Positions 42,502 to 51,039 are shown, numbered from the stretch's first letter. The stretch: DNA of 64,000 nt from Streptomyces sp. A 4/2 (GCF_940670765.1 NZ_CALNVW010000060.1:1-64000); one strand, 5' to 3'. Notes: a model not told the origin generated them from the sequence alone. Made by a program: numbers and translations.

Positions 42502-43881
42502 TCAGCCCTCGCTGAGGCCAGCAGGTCTGCTGTCCCGACTCGGGACACGCGGTTTGTCCCCAGTCGGGACGGGCCGGTTGTCCCTGGTCGGGACAGGCGG
42601 GGTGTTCACTGGGTGAACGGTGGGGCAGTAGCGGCGCCAGGGGTCGAGGAACTTGTTGCGCATGTAGCCCTTGCGCTGCGTTCCGTCGGCGATGCGGACG
42701 TTGCCGGACTTGATGCCGTACTCGCGCAGCAACCCGCTGAGATCACGCGCGTCCAGTCCCCTGCGGCCCCACTCCGCCCACGGGCTCTCGGCGTCCTGGC
42801 GCAGGAGGAAGAGGAGCTCCTCGGTGGTCAGGCTCTCCGGCTCGCCTCGGCCCGCGTAGATCCGGCGGATGTCCGCGAGGATCCGCGCCCCGCTGGGGTG
42901 GTCCTCCTCGGCCGCCACCTCGGCAGCGACCATCCGCGCACACGCGATCCGCGCCCTGCGGGGCCACGCACCGCCCGCGAGGTCGGCGACGATCACCAGA
43001 GGCTCCCAGGTGTCGGCGGCCCGGTCCTCCACCGGCAGGTCCGGCTCCAGGCTCGCCGCCGCCTCCAGCAGCGGCCCGGCCCACGCGTGAATCCGGTCGC
43101 GCAGCTCGTGCAGGCCCGGGATGTCCCGGCGGGAGCGGAACGGCTTGACCTTCTCGCCCTCGGCCCGGCGCCGCATACGGATCACCACCGCCCGGTCCAT
43201 GATCGTGTCGGGCAGGTCGCCGATCCCCGCGATCGCCGCCATCGCGAAGGTGGCGAACTTGTGCGGGGTGTGGTCGTTGCCCACGACTCGGGTCACGTAA
43301 CGGCCCCGCTGGTGACCGGCGTTGAGCAGGCCGCGCGTCTCCTCGTTCTTCTCCGCGACCTTCGGACCGAAGATCGTGTCCGCCTCGTCGACCAGCAGCG
43401 TCGGCGGGTCGTCCTCGGTGATCGAGCGGAAGATCGCCGCCGGTGTGGTGTTGATGGTCAGCATCGGCTCGTGCACGATCTCGACCAGCACGTCCAGCAG
43501 CCGCGACTTGCCGCACCGCTTGGCCGGACCGACCACCGCCAGGCGCGGTGCGTGCTGCCACGCACGCTGCAGATGCGTCGCCGCCGCCCACAGCGTCACC
43601 GCATCCAGCGCCTCCGGTGACGGCAGAATCACGAACTTCGCTATCTCCGCCCGCAGTTCATCCAGCAGCGCGGAGCCAGGTGTCGCCACCGCATCGGGCA
43701 TCGCCTCCAGCCCGCCCGGCGCGGCTTCCTCCCCGGCGCCGGCGGCAGGCTCGGTACGGTCGTCGTTCGCCGCCTGTCCCCCAGCGTCGCGCAGGTGCGC
43801 GCCGGGCTGGCCGGGGATGGCCGTGGTCGGCCAGAGAGCCTGGGCAGGTGCGGAATGAGGCTCGGGTGTGGCAGGTTGCAT
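42502..43881 (-). CDS. DUF3631 P-loop ATPase (replication/primase-associated)
   Basis: Protein of 459 aa. A Pro/Ala-rich head precedes a P-loop ATPase (VVGPAKRCGKSRLLDVL near residue 115, PTLLVDEADTIFG near 165) and the DUF3631 domain. The C-terminus has VPTRDNRP-type repeats that come from a 24-bp DNA repeat. DUF3631 proteins are found on actinomycete plasmids and phages, probably as replicative helicase or primase partners. ATG 43881 follows GAGGAGCTG; the longer frame from 44196 lacks homology. Confidence 0.82.
   Translation of the reverse strand: MQPATPEPHSAPAQALWPTTAIPGQPGAHLRDAGGQAANDDRTEPAAGAGEEAAPGGLEAMPDAVATPGSALLDELRAEIAKFVILPSPEALDAVTLWAAATHLQRAWQHAPRLAVVGPAKRCGKSRLLDVLVEIVHEPMLTINTTPAAIFRSITEDDPPTLLVDEADTIFGPKVAEKNEETRGLLNAGHQRGRYVTRVVGNDHTPHKFATFAMAAIAGIGDLPDTIMDRAVVIRMRRRAEGEKVKPFRSRRDIPGLHELRDRIHAWAGPLLEAAASLEPDLPVEDRAADTWEPLVIVADLAGGAWPRRARIACARMVAAEVAAEEDHPSGARILADIRRIYAGRGEPESLTTEELLFLLRQDAESPWAEWGRRGLDARDLSGLLREYGIKSGNVRIADGTQRKGYMRNKFLDPWRRYCPTVHPVNTPPVPTRDNRPVPTGDKPRVPSRDSRPAGLSEG
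42531..42619. repeat. Four 17-bp palindromes at exact 24-bp spacing
   Basis: TGTCCCGACTCGGGACA (42531), TGTCCCCAGTCGGGACG (42555), TGTCCCTGGTCGGGACA (42579) and the variant TGTTCACTGGGTGAACG (42603) start exactly 24 bp apart. They lie inside the 3' end of the DUF3631 gene. The pattern suggests iterons or a repressor array rather than coding need. Confidence 0.85.
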
Positions 43882-44117
43882 GGAGCAGCTCCTCTTCCGG
43901 CGGCTTGGGGCATGCAGGCCCGAGCCGCGCAGGGCGTTCGTGGGATTACGGGCGATGAGGCGTTCGGAGCCTCCGACGTTGGCGCGTCGGGGGCTCACTC
44001 TTTTCTCGCGGGCACTCGGGCACCGCGAGGGACCACGGACAGTACGGTCACACCCGCCCGCAGTCCAGCGTTTCTGTGTCAGCTCAGCGCAGAAGCAGCT
44101 GCTATGCGAACGCCCGC

Positions 44118-44363
44118 TCATGCGGCAAGGCCCAACAAGGCCAACAGATCTGCGGTCACCACCCGGTAGGCGTTGCCCAGCCGCAGCACCTTGCACGGGT
44201 ACAGGCCGCGCTTGGCGAGCTCGTAGCCCTTGCTCCGCCCCAGACCCAGCGCCCGATTGCCGGTCTCCAGGTCAACGGCCACCGGCAGCGCCAGCAGCTC
44301 CTCCCGCGTCATGCCCTTTGCCTGCTCGCCGAGTTCGTTCTCGTGCACGCGCGCTCCGTCCAT
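44118..44363 (-). CDS. HTH/excisionase-like DNA-binding protein
   Basis: Small protein of about 81 aa with a MerR/Xis-like winged helix (ALGLGRSKGYELAKRG, then YPCKVLRLGNAYRVVTADLLALLG). Such proteins beside the integrase steer excision. I use ATG 44363 after GAGAG; ATG 44312 would give the shorter 64-aa form that is common in Streptomyces, and ATG 44405 a longer one. Divergent from the XRE gene. Confidence 0.75.
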   Translation of the reverse strand: MDGARVHENELGEQAKGMTREELLALPVAVDLETGNRALGLGRSKGYELAKRGLYPCKVLRLGNAYRVVTADLLALLGLAA

Positions 44364-44420
44364 CGCACAGCTCTCGGCGAACACGGTGATCGCGTCCGTC
44401 TCCAAGCCGTGGAATCAACG

Positions 44421-44436
44421 TTAGGAACGCTAATGT
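44421..44436 (+). promoter_or_regulatory. Operator/promoter of the XRE-integrase genes
   Basis: TTAG-GAACG-CTAA (44421-44433) is a palindrome overlapping TAATGT (44431-44436). The latter is a good -10 box placed seven bases before the ATG at 44443, which fits a leaderless transcript. A regulator bound here would block the promoter. Confidence 0.55.
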
Positions 44437-44442
44437 GTCTCC

Positions 44443-45135
44443 ATGACACAACGCCGTTCCGACCATGGATACGAGACGGAAGACGACGACGACTTCCTCG
44501 AATGGGAGGACCACGTCATGGCCACCGTGGCCGGCGAGGTCCGCAGACGACGGAAGGAACTGCGGTGGAGCGCCCAGGACCTGGCCGACCGGTGCGAGGA
44601 GATCGGCTACCCGATCCCCCGCAACGTGCTCGCCAACATGGAATCCGGCCGCCGCGCCACCCTGCCCCTGGTCGAAATCATGGTGCTCGCCAAGGCCCTG
44701 CGCATGACCCCTATCGCGCTGATCTACCCCGTCGGCTATGTCCCCGAGGTCCGCCCATTCCCCTACGAAGACCCCATGCCGACCTGGGACGTACTGCAGT
44801 GGTTCACCGGCGACAGCCCGGACTTCGGCGTCGAGGACTCCATGATCGATCACTTCCACGCCCACGCCCTTGAACTGCGCGCGGCCGAGGTCGCCGCCCA
44901 GAGCGAGGACTACGAACGCTGGAAGGTCAGGACCGCCGCCAACCGCGTCCACCGAGAAGCAGCCGAACGCGCGTTGGCCCGCTACACCGACCAAGCCGCC
45001 AAGGCCAGGCACGCACTGCGCGAACACCGCAACGCGATCCGGAACGAAGGCGGGACCCCACCCCACCTCCCCGCAAGCCTCTGTGACATCGACCCACCCG
45101 AAACCGACCACGACACCGAGGAGATTGATCTTTGA
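44443..45135 (+). CDS. XRE family transcriptional regulator of the element
   Basis: Protein of 230 aa. An acidic head is followed by a Cro/CI-type HTH (VRRRRKELRWSAQDLADRCEEIGYPIPRNVLANMESGRR, residues about 32-70, read in segments) and a helical C-terminus. It probably controls the integrase and excision genes. Its stop overlaps the integrase start (TTGA), so the two are one transcript. The ATG is probably leaderless. Confidence 0.85.
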   Translation: MTQRRSDHGYETEDDDDFLEWEDHVMATVAGEVRRRRKELRWSAQDLADRCEEIGYPIPRNVLANMESGRRATLPLVEIMVLAKALRMTPIALIYPVGYVPEVRPFPYEDPMPTWDVLQWFTGDSPDFGVEDSMIDHFHAHALELRAAEVAAQSEDYERWKVRTAANRVHREAAERALARYTDQAAKARHALREHRNAIRNEGGTPPHLPASLCDIDPPETDHDTEEIDL

Positions 45136-46745
45136 AGGGTTCCACTCACCGCCGCTGCTATTGCCGCGACGCGGATACGGGCAAGCCGCTCGGCAAAACG
45201 TGCCCCAGGCTCTCCAGCCGCAAGCACGGCTCATACTCCATACGCCAGGAACTCCCGCCCCGCGAGGACGGCAGTCGCCGCGCATTCAACCGCGCCGGCT
45301 ACGAGAGCCTCAAGGACGCCCAGAACGACCTCGACCATGTCCGCGCCCTGATCGGTCTCGCCGACTCCGACGACGCCGATGGCATCGCGCGAATAGCCGA
45401 CCTGCTGGACCAAATCACAGCAGACAAAGCCCCGTTGCCGGGCATCGAAGAGACCCGCCGCCGCTTCAAGGCGGGCCTCGACCTTCACGGCAGTATCACC
45501 GTCGGCGAGTGGCTCGACATGTGGTTCGCCGCGAAGAAGCGACGGAAGACCACACTCAACGGGTACGCATCGCACCTTCGCGTCCACCTGAAGCCGCGTA
45601 TCGGTCACATACGTCTCGACCGGCTCAGCGTCGGCCACCTGGTGGAAATGTTCGACGCGATCGCCGACCAGAACGAGGTGATCGCAGCCGAGAACGCGGC
45701 TCGCCACGAGCAGATCGCACGCTGCAAGCCCAGCAAGCCGGGTCGGCCCGTCGCCGCGGAGCGCGCTCGACTGGCCGCCGAGCGGGCGGCGCTCGCCGAG
45801 ATGAAGCCCTTCCGGAAGCAGAACGGCCCAGCCACCTGGCAGGCCATCCGCCGTACGCTGCGCACCGCGCTGAACTCCGCGATCGCCCAGCAGCTCATCA
45901 CGTTCAATCCGGCGGCCCATGTCGAGCTCGCCTCGGGCAAGCGGCCGAAGCCTCAGCTGTGGACGGACGAGCGGGTCCGCCGGTGGCGTGAAACCGGTCA
46001 GGTGCCGGGCGGGGTCATGGTGTGGACCCCAGCCCAGTTCGGCGCCTTCCTCGACGCGGCCGAGGGCGACCGGCTGTACGCCTTCTTCCACCTCGTCGGC
46101 ACCCGCGGCCTCCGTCGCGGTGAAGGCGTCGGCCAGGAGTGGACCGACGTCGACCTCGACGCCGGACAGATCACGCCGGCAAAGGAGATCACCGTCGACG
46201 GCTGGGACGTCTACGAGTCCGAGCCGAAGACCGACGGCAGCGCGAACACCATCGCGCTGGACAGCCTAAACGTCGCCGTCCTGCGCGCCCACAAAGCCCG
46301 CCAGAACAAGGAACGTCTCGCCTGGGGCACGGCATGGAAGGACACCGGCAAGGTCTTCACCCAGGAGGACGGCTCATGGCTCCACCCCGAGACCGTCTCC
46401 GAGACCTTCCGCCGCATCCTGGCGACCACGGATCTGCCGCCCATCACCCTTCGCGATCTCCGCCACGTCGCGGCGACGCTCACGCACGGAGGCGGCGGCG
46501 ACCTCCATGCCGTGAAGGAAACGCTTCGGCACTCGACGATCGTGCTCACCTCGGACACGTACACGAGCCTGCTCCCCGAGCTCGACCGGGAGATCGCCGA
46601 GAAGGCCGCGAGCCTCGTCCCTCGTGCTCGTCCGTCCGCTGTTGTCCATGGGGATACCGGCACATCCGCTCACGCATCGCTCACGCATGAGCCCGGAAAT
46701 ACAGAAACGCCCCGACCGGATAAGTCCGGCCGAGACGCTTCCTAG
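45132..46745 (+). CDS. int: Tyrosine-type site-specific integrase
   Basis: Protein of 537 aa, long for the family but usual for actinomycete elements. The N-terminal zinc or arm-binding region (HRRCYCRD) is followed by the core-binding SAM-like domain (about 110-260). The catalytic domain has Arg in RGLRRGEG, LRDLRHVAATL (with Arg where His is usual), ETLRHSTI and Tyr in DTYTSL. It recombines att sites at tRNA-Lys. TTG 45132 has GGAG upstream. Its last codons contain the right arm repeats. A GAGGG/CCCTC hairpin at 46753-46769 may end the transcript. Confidence 0.92.
   Translation: MKGSTHRRCYCRDADTGKPLGKTCPRLSSRKHGSYSIRQELPPREDGSRRAFNRAGYESLKDAQNDLDHVRALIGLADSDDADGIARIADLLDQITADKAPLPGIEETRRRFKAGLDLHGSITVGEWLDMWFAAKKRRKTTLNGYASHLRVHLKPRIGHIRLDRLSVGHLVEMFDAIADQNEVIAAENAARHEQIARCKPSKPGRPVAAERARLAAERAALAEMKPFRKQNGPATWQAIRRTLRTALNSAIAQQLITFNPAAHVELASGKRPKPQLWTDERVRRWRETGQVPGGVMVWTPAQFGAFLDAAEGDRLYAFFHLVGTRGLRRGEGVGQEWTDVDLDAGQITPAKEITVDGWDVYESEPKTDGSANTIALDSLNVAVLRAHKARQNKERLAWGTAWKDTGKVFTQEDGSWLHPETVSETFRRILATTDLPPITLRDLRHVAATLTHGGGGDLHAVKETLRHSTIVLTSDTYTSLLPELDREIAEKAASLVPRARPSAVVHGDTGTSAHASLTHEPGNTETPRPDKSGRDAS
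46667..46688. repeat. Right integrase arm-type repeats
   Basis: Two tandem CGCTCACGCAT copies (46667-46677, 46678-46688) within the int 3' end, about 90 bp from the right att core, matching the pair at 22353-22374. Confidence 0.75.
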
Positions 46746-46777
46746 CAGGTCAGAGGGGGTTTAACCCTCCTGCTCTT

Positions 46778-46824
46778 GGTAGACCGTGTGGGACTCGAAC
46801 CCACAACCAATGGATTAAAAGTCC
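46778..46824. repeat. Right attachment site within tRNA-Lys
   Basis: 47 bp identical to 22193-22239. This copy completes the functional tRNA-Lys gene with chromosomal bases 46825-46852. Confidence 0.93.
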
Positions 46825-46852
46825 ACTGCTCTGCCAATTGAGCTAACGGTCC
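46780..46852 (-). tRNA. tRNA-Lys (TTT)
   Basis: 73 nt with a full cloverleaf. The anticodon loop CTTTTAA gives TTT. The acceptor stem GGACCGT pairs with ACGGTCT with a terminal G-U. CCA follows in the DNA (46777-46779). Its 3' end is the integration site of the element. Confidence 0.95.
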
Positions 46853-47061
46853 GTGCTTGCGCACCCCACGAGCATAGCGGGAGCGAGGCGGGCAGCCGAT
46901 CGGGTATCCGTTCCCGGGCCCGTCGGCGGTGGCCCCGGTCATCGTACGGCCGGATCAGCGGGCGGACACCGGGGCGTCGTACGGGGACGGAAACGGAAAC
47001 GGGCCCGTCCGGGGAGGACGGGCCCGCTTCAGCAGGTCACAGGTTCACACCTGGCCCGGTG

Positions 47062-49122
47062 TCAGCTGTTGCGCTTCCAGCGGGGCTTGTCGTCACGGCG
47101 GCCGAAGGAACCGGTGCCGGTACCCGTACCCGTCGTGCGGTGGTCGTCACGGCGGCCGGTCGGACGGTCGGCGCCACCGGAGCGGAAGCCGCCGGTCGGC
47201 CGGTCGTCACGGCGGTCACGGTTGAACGGACGGTCGCTGCCACGGTGTCCGCCGGTGGGGCGGTCGTCGCGGCGCTGGAAGCCACCGCGGTCACCGGACG
47301 GACGGTCGTCACGACGCTGGAAACCACCACGGTCACCACCACGGTCGTCACGGCGCTGGAAGCCACCGCGGTCACCACCACGGTCGCCGCCGCGGTATCC
47401 ACCACGGTCGCCGCCCCGGTCGTCACGGCGTCCGAAGCTGCCGCGGTCGTCGCGACGCTCCTCGCGCTGCTCCGCCCTCGGCTGCGCCGGTACGGCCGCC
47501 GCGGCCAGCTCGGCCTCGGTGGCAGCCGCCAGCTCGGCGACAGCGGCCTCGGGGTCCTCGCCACGCTCACGGGCCGCGCGCGCCACCAGGCGGTCGGCCT
47601 CCTCGCGCAGCTCCGTGGCACGGCGCTGGATGCGCTCCAGCTCGCGGGTGAGCTCCTTGGCCTCGCGCTCCGCCTGCTTGGCGGCGTTGTTCGCGGAGTC
47701 GGCCTGGACCTCGGTCAGCGAACGGGCGCCGGTGATCTCGGCGACCTCGGGCTCGAAGACCCCGGCCCCCTGGACGATGTGGCGCGCGGCGTCGACGCCC
47801 GCGTCCTCCATCAGCCGGAAGATCTGACGGCGCTGGTGCGGCAGCGACAGCGACACGACGACGCCGGACTTGCCGGCACGGGCGGTACGGCCCGAACGGT
47901 GCAGGTAGTCCTTGTGGTCACCGGCCGGGTCCACGTTCAGGACCAGGTCGATGCCGTCGACGTGGATACCGCGGGCGGCCACGTCGGTGGCGACGAGGGC
48001 GTTGACGTAGCCCTTCTTGAAGTCTTCCAGGACGCGCGTACGGGCACCCTGCGTCATGCCGCCGTGCAGGGCGTCGGCCTTGACGCCCGACTCGACGAGC
48101 TGCTCGGCGATACGGTCGGCGCCCAGCTGCGTACGGACGAAGATGATCGTGCGGCCCTTGCGGGCGGCGATCGCGGCCGTGACCGGCGCCTTGTCCTTCG
48201 GCTTCACGACGAGGACGTGGTGCGACATGGTCGAGACGTTGCCCTGGGCGCTGTCGACCTCGTGGCTGACCGGGTCGGTCAGGTAACGCTTGACCAGCGT
48301 GCCGATCTCGTTCTCCATGGTGGCGGAGAAGAGCATGCGCTGGCCGCCGCCGGGGATCTGGTCGAGCAGCTCGGTGACCTCGGGCAGGAAGCCCAGGTCG
48401 GACATCTGGTCGGCCTCGTCGAGGACGGCGACCTGGACGGCCGCGAGCGAGCAGGCGCCACGGTTGATGATGTCGCGCAGTCGGCCCGGGGTGGCGACGA
48501 GTACGTCGACGCCACGCTCCAGGGCGTAGATCTGGTTGGACATGGACGTACCGCCGCAGACGACCTTCATCTTCAGGCCGAGCACGTCGCCGTACGGCTG
48601 GAGCGCGTCCGCGACCTGCATCGCGAGCTCACGGGTCGGGGTGAGGATGATGCCGCGCGGCTTCTTCTTCTCGGTGTGGCCGCCGGAGAGGGCGGACAGC
48701 AGCGGGAGTCCGAAGGAGAGGGTCTTGCCGGAGCCGGTACGGCCGCGGCCCAGGATGTCCTTGCCGGCCAGGGCGTCCGGGATGGTCGCGGCCTGGATCG
48801 GGAAGGGCGCGGTGACGCCGTTCTGGGCGAGCTTGCGGACGATGCCGTCGGGGAGACCGAGGGACCCGAAGGTCACGGTCGGCTCGGCGGGCTCGGCCTC
48901 GTCCTCGGTGACGGCCTCGGCGGGCTCGTCCGTGGCGGCAGCCTCGGTGTCGGCGTCGGTGGTGTCGGCGTCGGTGGTCTCGACGACGGTGTCGGTGGCG
49001 GTGTCTTCGGCCACTACGGCCTCGACGAGGGCCTCTTCGACCTCGACCACGACAGCCTCGGCGTCGGCGACGATCTCGTCGTTCTCGGGCATGACGGCGT
49101 GGTCAGAACTGGAATTGGACAT
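47062..49122 (-). CDS. DEAD-box RNA helicase with RGG-like tail
   Basis: Protein of 686 aa. An acidic, Thr/Val-rich head of about 70 residues precedes the helicase core: Q motif (GLPDGIVRKLAQNGVTAPFPIQ), Walker A GRTGSGKT, DEAD in LDEADQM, SAT, then RGIHVDG and HRSGRTARAG. The last about 130 residues are RGG/RRDDR-type repeats that bind RNA. It probably remodels RNA structure in ribosome assembly or mRNA decay, often under cold stress. ATG 49122 is clear. Confidence 0.92.
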   Translation of the reverse strand: MSNSSSDHAVMPENDEIVADAEAVVVEVEEALVEAVVAEDTATDTVVETTDADTTDADTEAAATDEPAEAVTEDEAEPAEPTVTFGSLGLPDGIVRKLAQNGVTAPFPIQAATIPDALAGKDILGRGRTGSGKTLSFGLPLLSALSGGHTEKKKPRGIILTPTRELAMQVADALQPYGDVLGLKMKVVCGGTSMSNQIYALERGVDVLVATPGRLRDIINRGACSLAAVQVAVLDEADQMSDLGFLPEVTELLDQIPGGGQRMLFSATMENEIGTLVKRYLTDPVSHEVDSAQGNVSTMSHHVLVVKPKDKAPVTAAIAARKGRTIIFVRTQLGADRIAEQLVESGVKADALHGGMTQGARTRVLEDFKKGYVNALVATDVAARGIHVDGIDLVLNVDPAGDHKDYLHRSGRTARAGKSGVVVSLSLPHQRRQIFRLMEDAGVDAARHIVQGAGVFEPEVAEITGARSLTEVQADSANNAAKQAEREAKELTRELERIQRRATELREEADRLVARAARERGEDPEAAVAELAAATEAELAAAAVPAQPRAEQREERRDDRGSFGRRDDRGGDRGGYRGGDRGGDRGGFQRRDDRGGDRGGFQRRDDRPSGDRGGFQRRDDRPTGGHRGSDRPFNRDRRDDRPTGGFRSGGADRPTGRRDDHRTTGTGTGTGSFGRRDDKPRWKRNS

Positions 49123-49386
49123 GCGAAATGCGAAACCTTCCGGAGTCTCGGCACGCGCCCATAACTCCGTGAATCGCTATTTCGACCGCCTCAATGCGGT
49201 CCAGTCACGGTAAGGGAGAGTACGCGCCTCGGGACGCTCTTCGTCTCTTGACGATCAAGAAACACAATGGCGTCGGGCAATGGGATCAAACGATCTACTA
49301 CCATACTCACCCTCCCCCCTTCCTGGCAAACCGAGCTTCGGAGACCCCCTCCGAGGCTCGCCGCCGAGGCCCTGTTCGAGCCCTGC

Positions 49387-49911
49387 CTAAACCGGTTCCA
49401 CCTGCGGAGATGCAACCGGGACGGCCATCGCGCCGGTCCGGCGCCGCCTGCTCTCGACCGGCGGCGGTGGTGACGTGGCTCCCGGCGCGGAGGTGCTCGG
49501 TTCGGGGTCCGGGCTCGTCTCCGGTGGTTCCGAGGGCGGCGGGGGCGGAGGCGGATCGATCACGGGCGGCGCCGACGGCCTGCCGCCGGGGGCCGAGGGC
49601 TCCCCCGGGTGGGGCCGGGGCGCCCCCGAGGCTCCGTCGGCCCGGCCGCTGGGCGACGGCGAGGCGCCGTGCTCCTTCCCGGCTCCGGCTCCGGCGTCGC
49701 GACCCTTCCCGTCCGTTCCCCGGACCCGGTGCACCCCGCCCCCGTCCGGGGCCGCCGCACCGTCCGGTCCGGCGTCCGCCCGGTGCGACGCCCCCTTCGA
49801 AACCGAGGGCGTCGGCTTTCCGGGATGGTCGGTCACGCTCACACAGCCCGCCGAGGCCGCCACCGCCATCACGGCGGCGGCCAACCGGGCAGGGACGGGC
49901 AACTGGCGCAC
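49387..49911 (-). CDS. Putative lipoprotein, Pro-rich
   Basis: Protein of about 174 aa with a short signal sequence (RLAAAVMAVAASAGC) ending in a lipobox Cys. The rest is low complexity and rich in Pro, Gly and Ser, including a run of seven Pro near residue 120. It is probably an exported, wall-spanning lipoprotein. The GTG at 49911 has GGAGG eight bases upstream. Function unknown. Confidence 0.65.
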   Translation of the reverse strand: MRQLPVPARLAAAVMAVAASAGCVSVTDHPGKPTPSVSKGASHRADAGPDGAAAPDGGGVHRVRGTDGKGRDAGAGAGKEHGASPSPSGRADGASGAPRPHPGEPSAPGGRPSAPPVIDPPPPPPPSEPPETSPDPEPSTSAPGATSPPPPVESRRRRTGAMAVPVASPQVEPV

Positions 49912-50067
49912 GGGGCGCACCTCCGGGGAAGGGGGTGAGGGCTCTCAGTGCCCAACTCCCGTGGCCCCGAAAGGGACACGCCCGCAGCGCTTCCCGTACG
50001 CCGACGCCACTTCCCGTACGCCCGCGTCGCTCCGGCAACCCCGTGCCGGTCCGGCACCGCGCCCCCC

Positions 50068-50418
50068 TCAGCCGTACCCGAGCGCGTGCAGCCGCTGGTC
50101 GTCGATCCCGAAGTGGTGGGCGATCTCGTGCACCACCGTGATCTCGGTCTCCGCCACCGCCTCCTCCCGCGAGGCACACATCCGCAGCGTCGGCCCCCGG
50201 TAGACGGTGATCCGGTCCGGCAGGACGCCCGCGTACCACTCGCCGCGTTCGGTCAGCGGCGTCCCCTCGTAGAGCCCCAGCAGTTCCGGGTCGTCGGCGG
50301 CGGGCTCGTCCTCGACGAACACCGCGACGTTGTCCATCAGCCGCGTCAGCTCCGGCGGGATGCGGTCCAGCGCCTCGGCGACCAATTCCTCGAACTGCTC
50401 ACGCGTCATCTCCAGCAC
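50068..50418 (-). CDS. Zincin-type metallopeptidase family protein
   Basis: Protein of 116 aa with the zinc motif HEIAHHFGID near residue 97 (HExxH with a following His) and an N-terminal helix MTREQFEELVAEALDRIP. This is the short zincin_1 family conserved in actinobacteria, of unknown substrate. The GTG at 50418 gives the usual MLEMTREQF start. Confidence 0.87.
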   Translation of the reverse strand: MLEMTREQFEELVAEALDRIPPELTRLMDNVAVFVEDEPAADDPELLGLYEGTPLTERGEWYAGVLPDRITVYRGPTLRMCASREEAVAETEITVVHEIAHHFGIDDQRLHALGYG

Positions 50419-50717
50419 CCGCCCATTGTCCCGTGGTTCCCCCGTGCACGCCGAGCCCGATCGGCCGCTCCGCGTCCCGGGTGTACGGCACCCGTGGCCA
50501 CGGCCCTCGGTGCCCGGCGGGCAGCGGGCACCCCCCTCGCCGATTGGGTTTGGCTGACACCGAAACGCCGTAGTACAGTCTCCGACGTGCCCGAGGGCGC
50601 CGGTCAGGGGCTTGACCGTTCGGAGATCGAAGAGGTCGAAGAAGAAGCGGAACCTCTTGAGGGGGAAGCGGAGTCACAAGCTTCCAGGGACACGGAAGCA
50701 GCGACACCAGTAGTTCT

Positions 50718-50790
50718 GCCCTCATCGTCTAGTGGCCCAGGACGCCGCCCTTTCAAGGCGGTAGCACGGGTTCGAATCCCGTTGGGGGCA
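50718..50790 (+). tRNA. tRNA-Glu (TTC)
   Basis: 73 nt. Anticodon TTC in loop CTTTCAA, stem CCGCC/GGCGG. Acceptor GCCCTCA pairs with TGGGGGC allowing one wobble. CCA is not encoded. First of a three-tRNA cluster. Confidence 0.95.
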
Positions 50791-50828
50791 CGCACCACAC
50801 TGTGCGACACTTAGTCGCACAACAGCTT

Positions 50829-50903
50829 GGTCCTGTGGAGCAGTTTGGAGTGCTCGCCACCCTGTCAAGGTGGAGGCCGCGGGTTCAAATCCCGTCAGGA
50901 CCG
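50829..50903 (+). tRNA. tRNA-Asp (GTC), copy 1
   Basis: 75 nt. Anticodon GTC in loop CTGTCAA, acceptor GGTCCTG/CAGGACC, discriminator G. Identical to the copy at 56263-56337. Confidence 0.95.
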
Positions 50904-50925
50904 CTGCAGCTCGCATGTGCTGCGT

Positions 50926-50999
50926 GGCTGGGTAGCTCAGTTGGTACGAGCGATCGCCTGAAAAGCGATAGGTCGCCGGTTCGATCCCGGCCCCAGCCA
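50926..50999 (+). tRNA. tRNA-Phe (GAA)
   Basis: 74 nt. Anticodon GAA in loop CTGAAAA, acceptor GGCTGGG/CCCAGCC, discriminator A. Third in the cluster and followed at once by a terminator. Confidence 0.95.
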
Positions 51000-51005
51000 C
51001 CTTTG

Positions 51006-51039
51006 AAAGGCTCCGGTCAGTTAACTGGCCGGAGCCTTT
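51006..51039. terminator. Bidirectional terminator after the tRNA cluster
   Basis: 15-bp stem (AAAGGCTCCGGTCAG / CTGGCCGGAGCCTTT, one G-T pair) with loop TTAA. The loop also holds the stop codon of the convergent DUF3533-like gene. Confidence 0.85.

Larger units (their letters stand above)
22193..46824. mobile_element. Integrative (probably mobilizable) element in tRNA-Lys(TTT)
   Basis: The element is bounded by 47-bp direct repeats that match the 3' half of tRNA-Lys (22193-22239 and 46778-46824). It encodes a tyrosine recombinase beside the intact tRNA, an excisionase-like HTH protein, XRE regulators, MobA relaxase, MobC, an SpdB-like protein and a DUF3631 ATPase. Cargo is a phosphonate operon and a graspetide locus. 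I found no FtsK/TraB-type translocase, the hallmark of self-transmissible actinomycete elements, so transfer probably needs a helper. Confidence 0.9.

Noticed and set aside
22193..46824. Self-transmissible AICE of the pSAM2 type
   Set aside because: No FtsK/TraB-like translocase was seen, so only mobilizable status is claimed.
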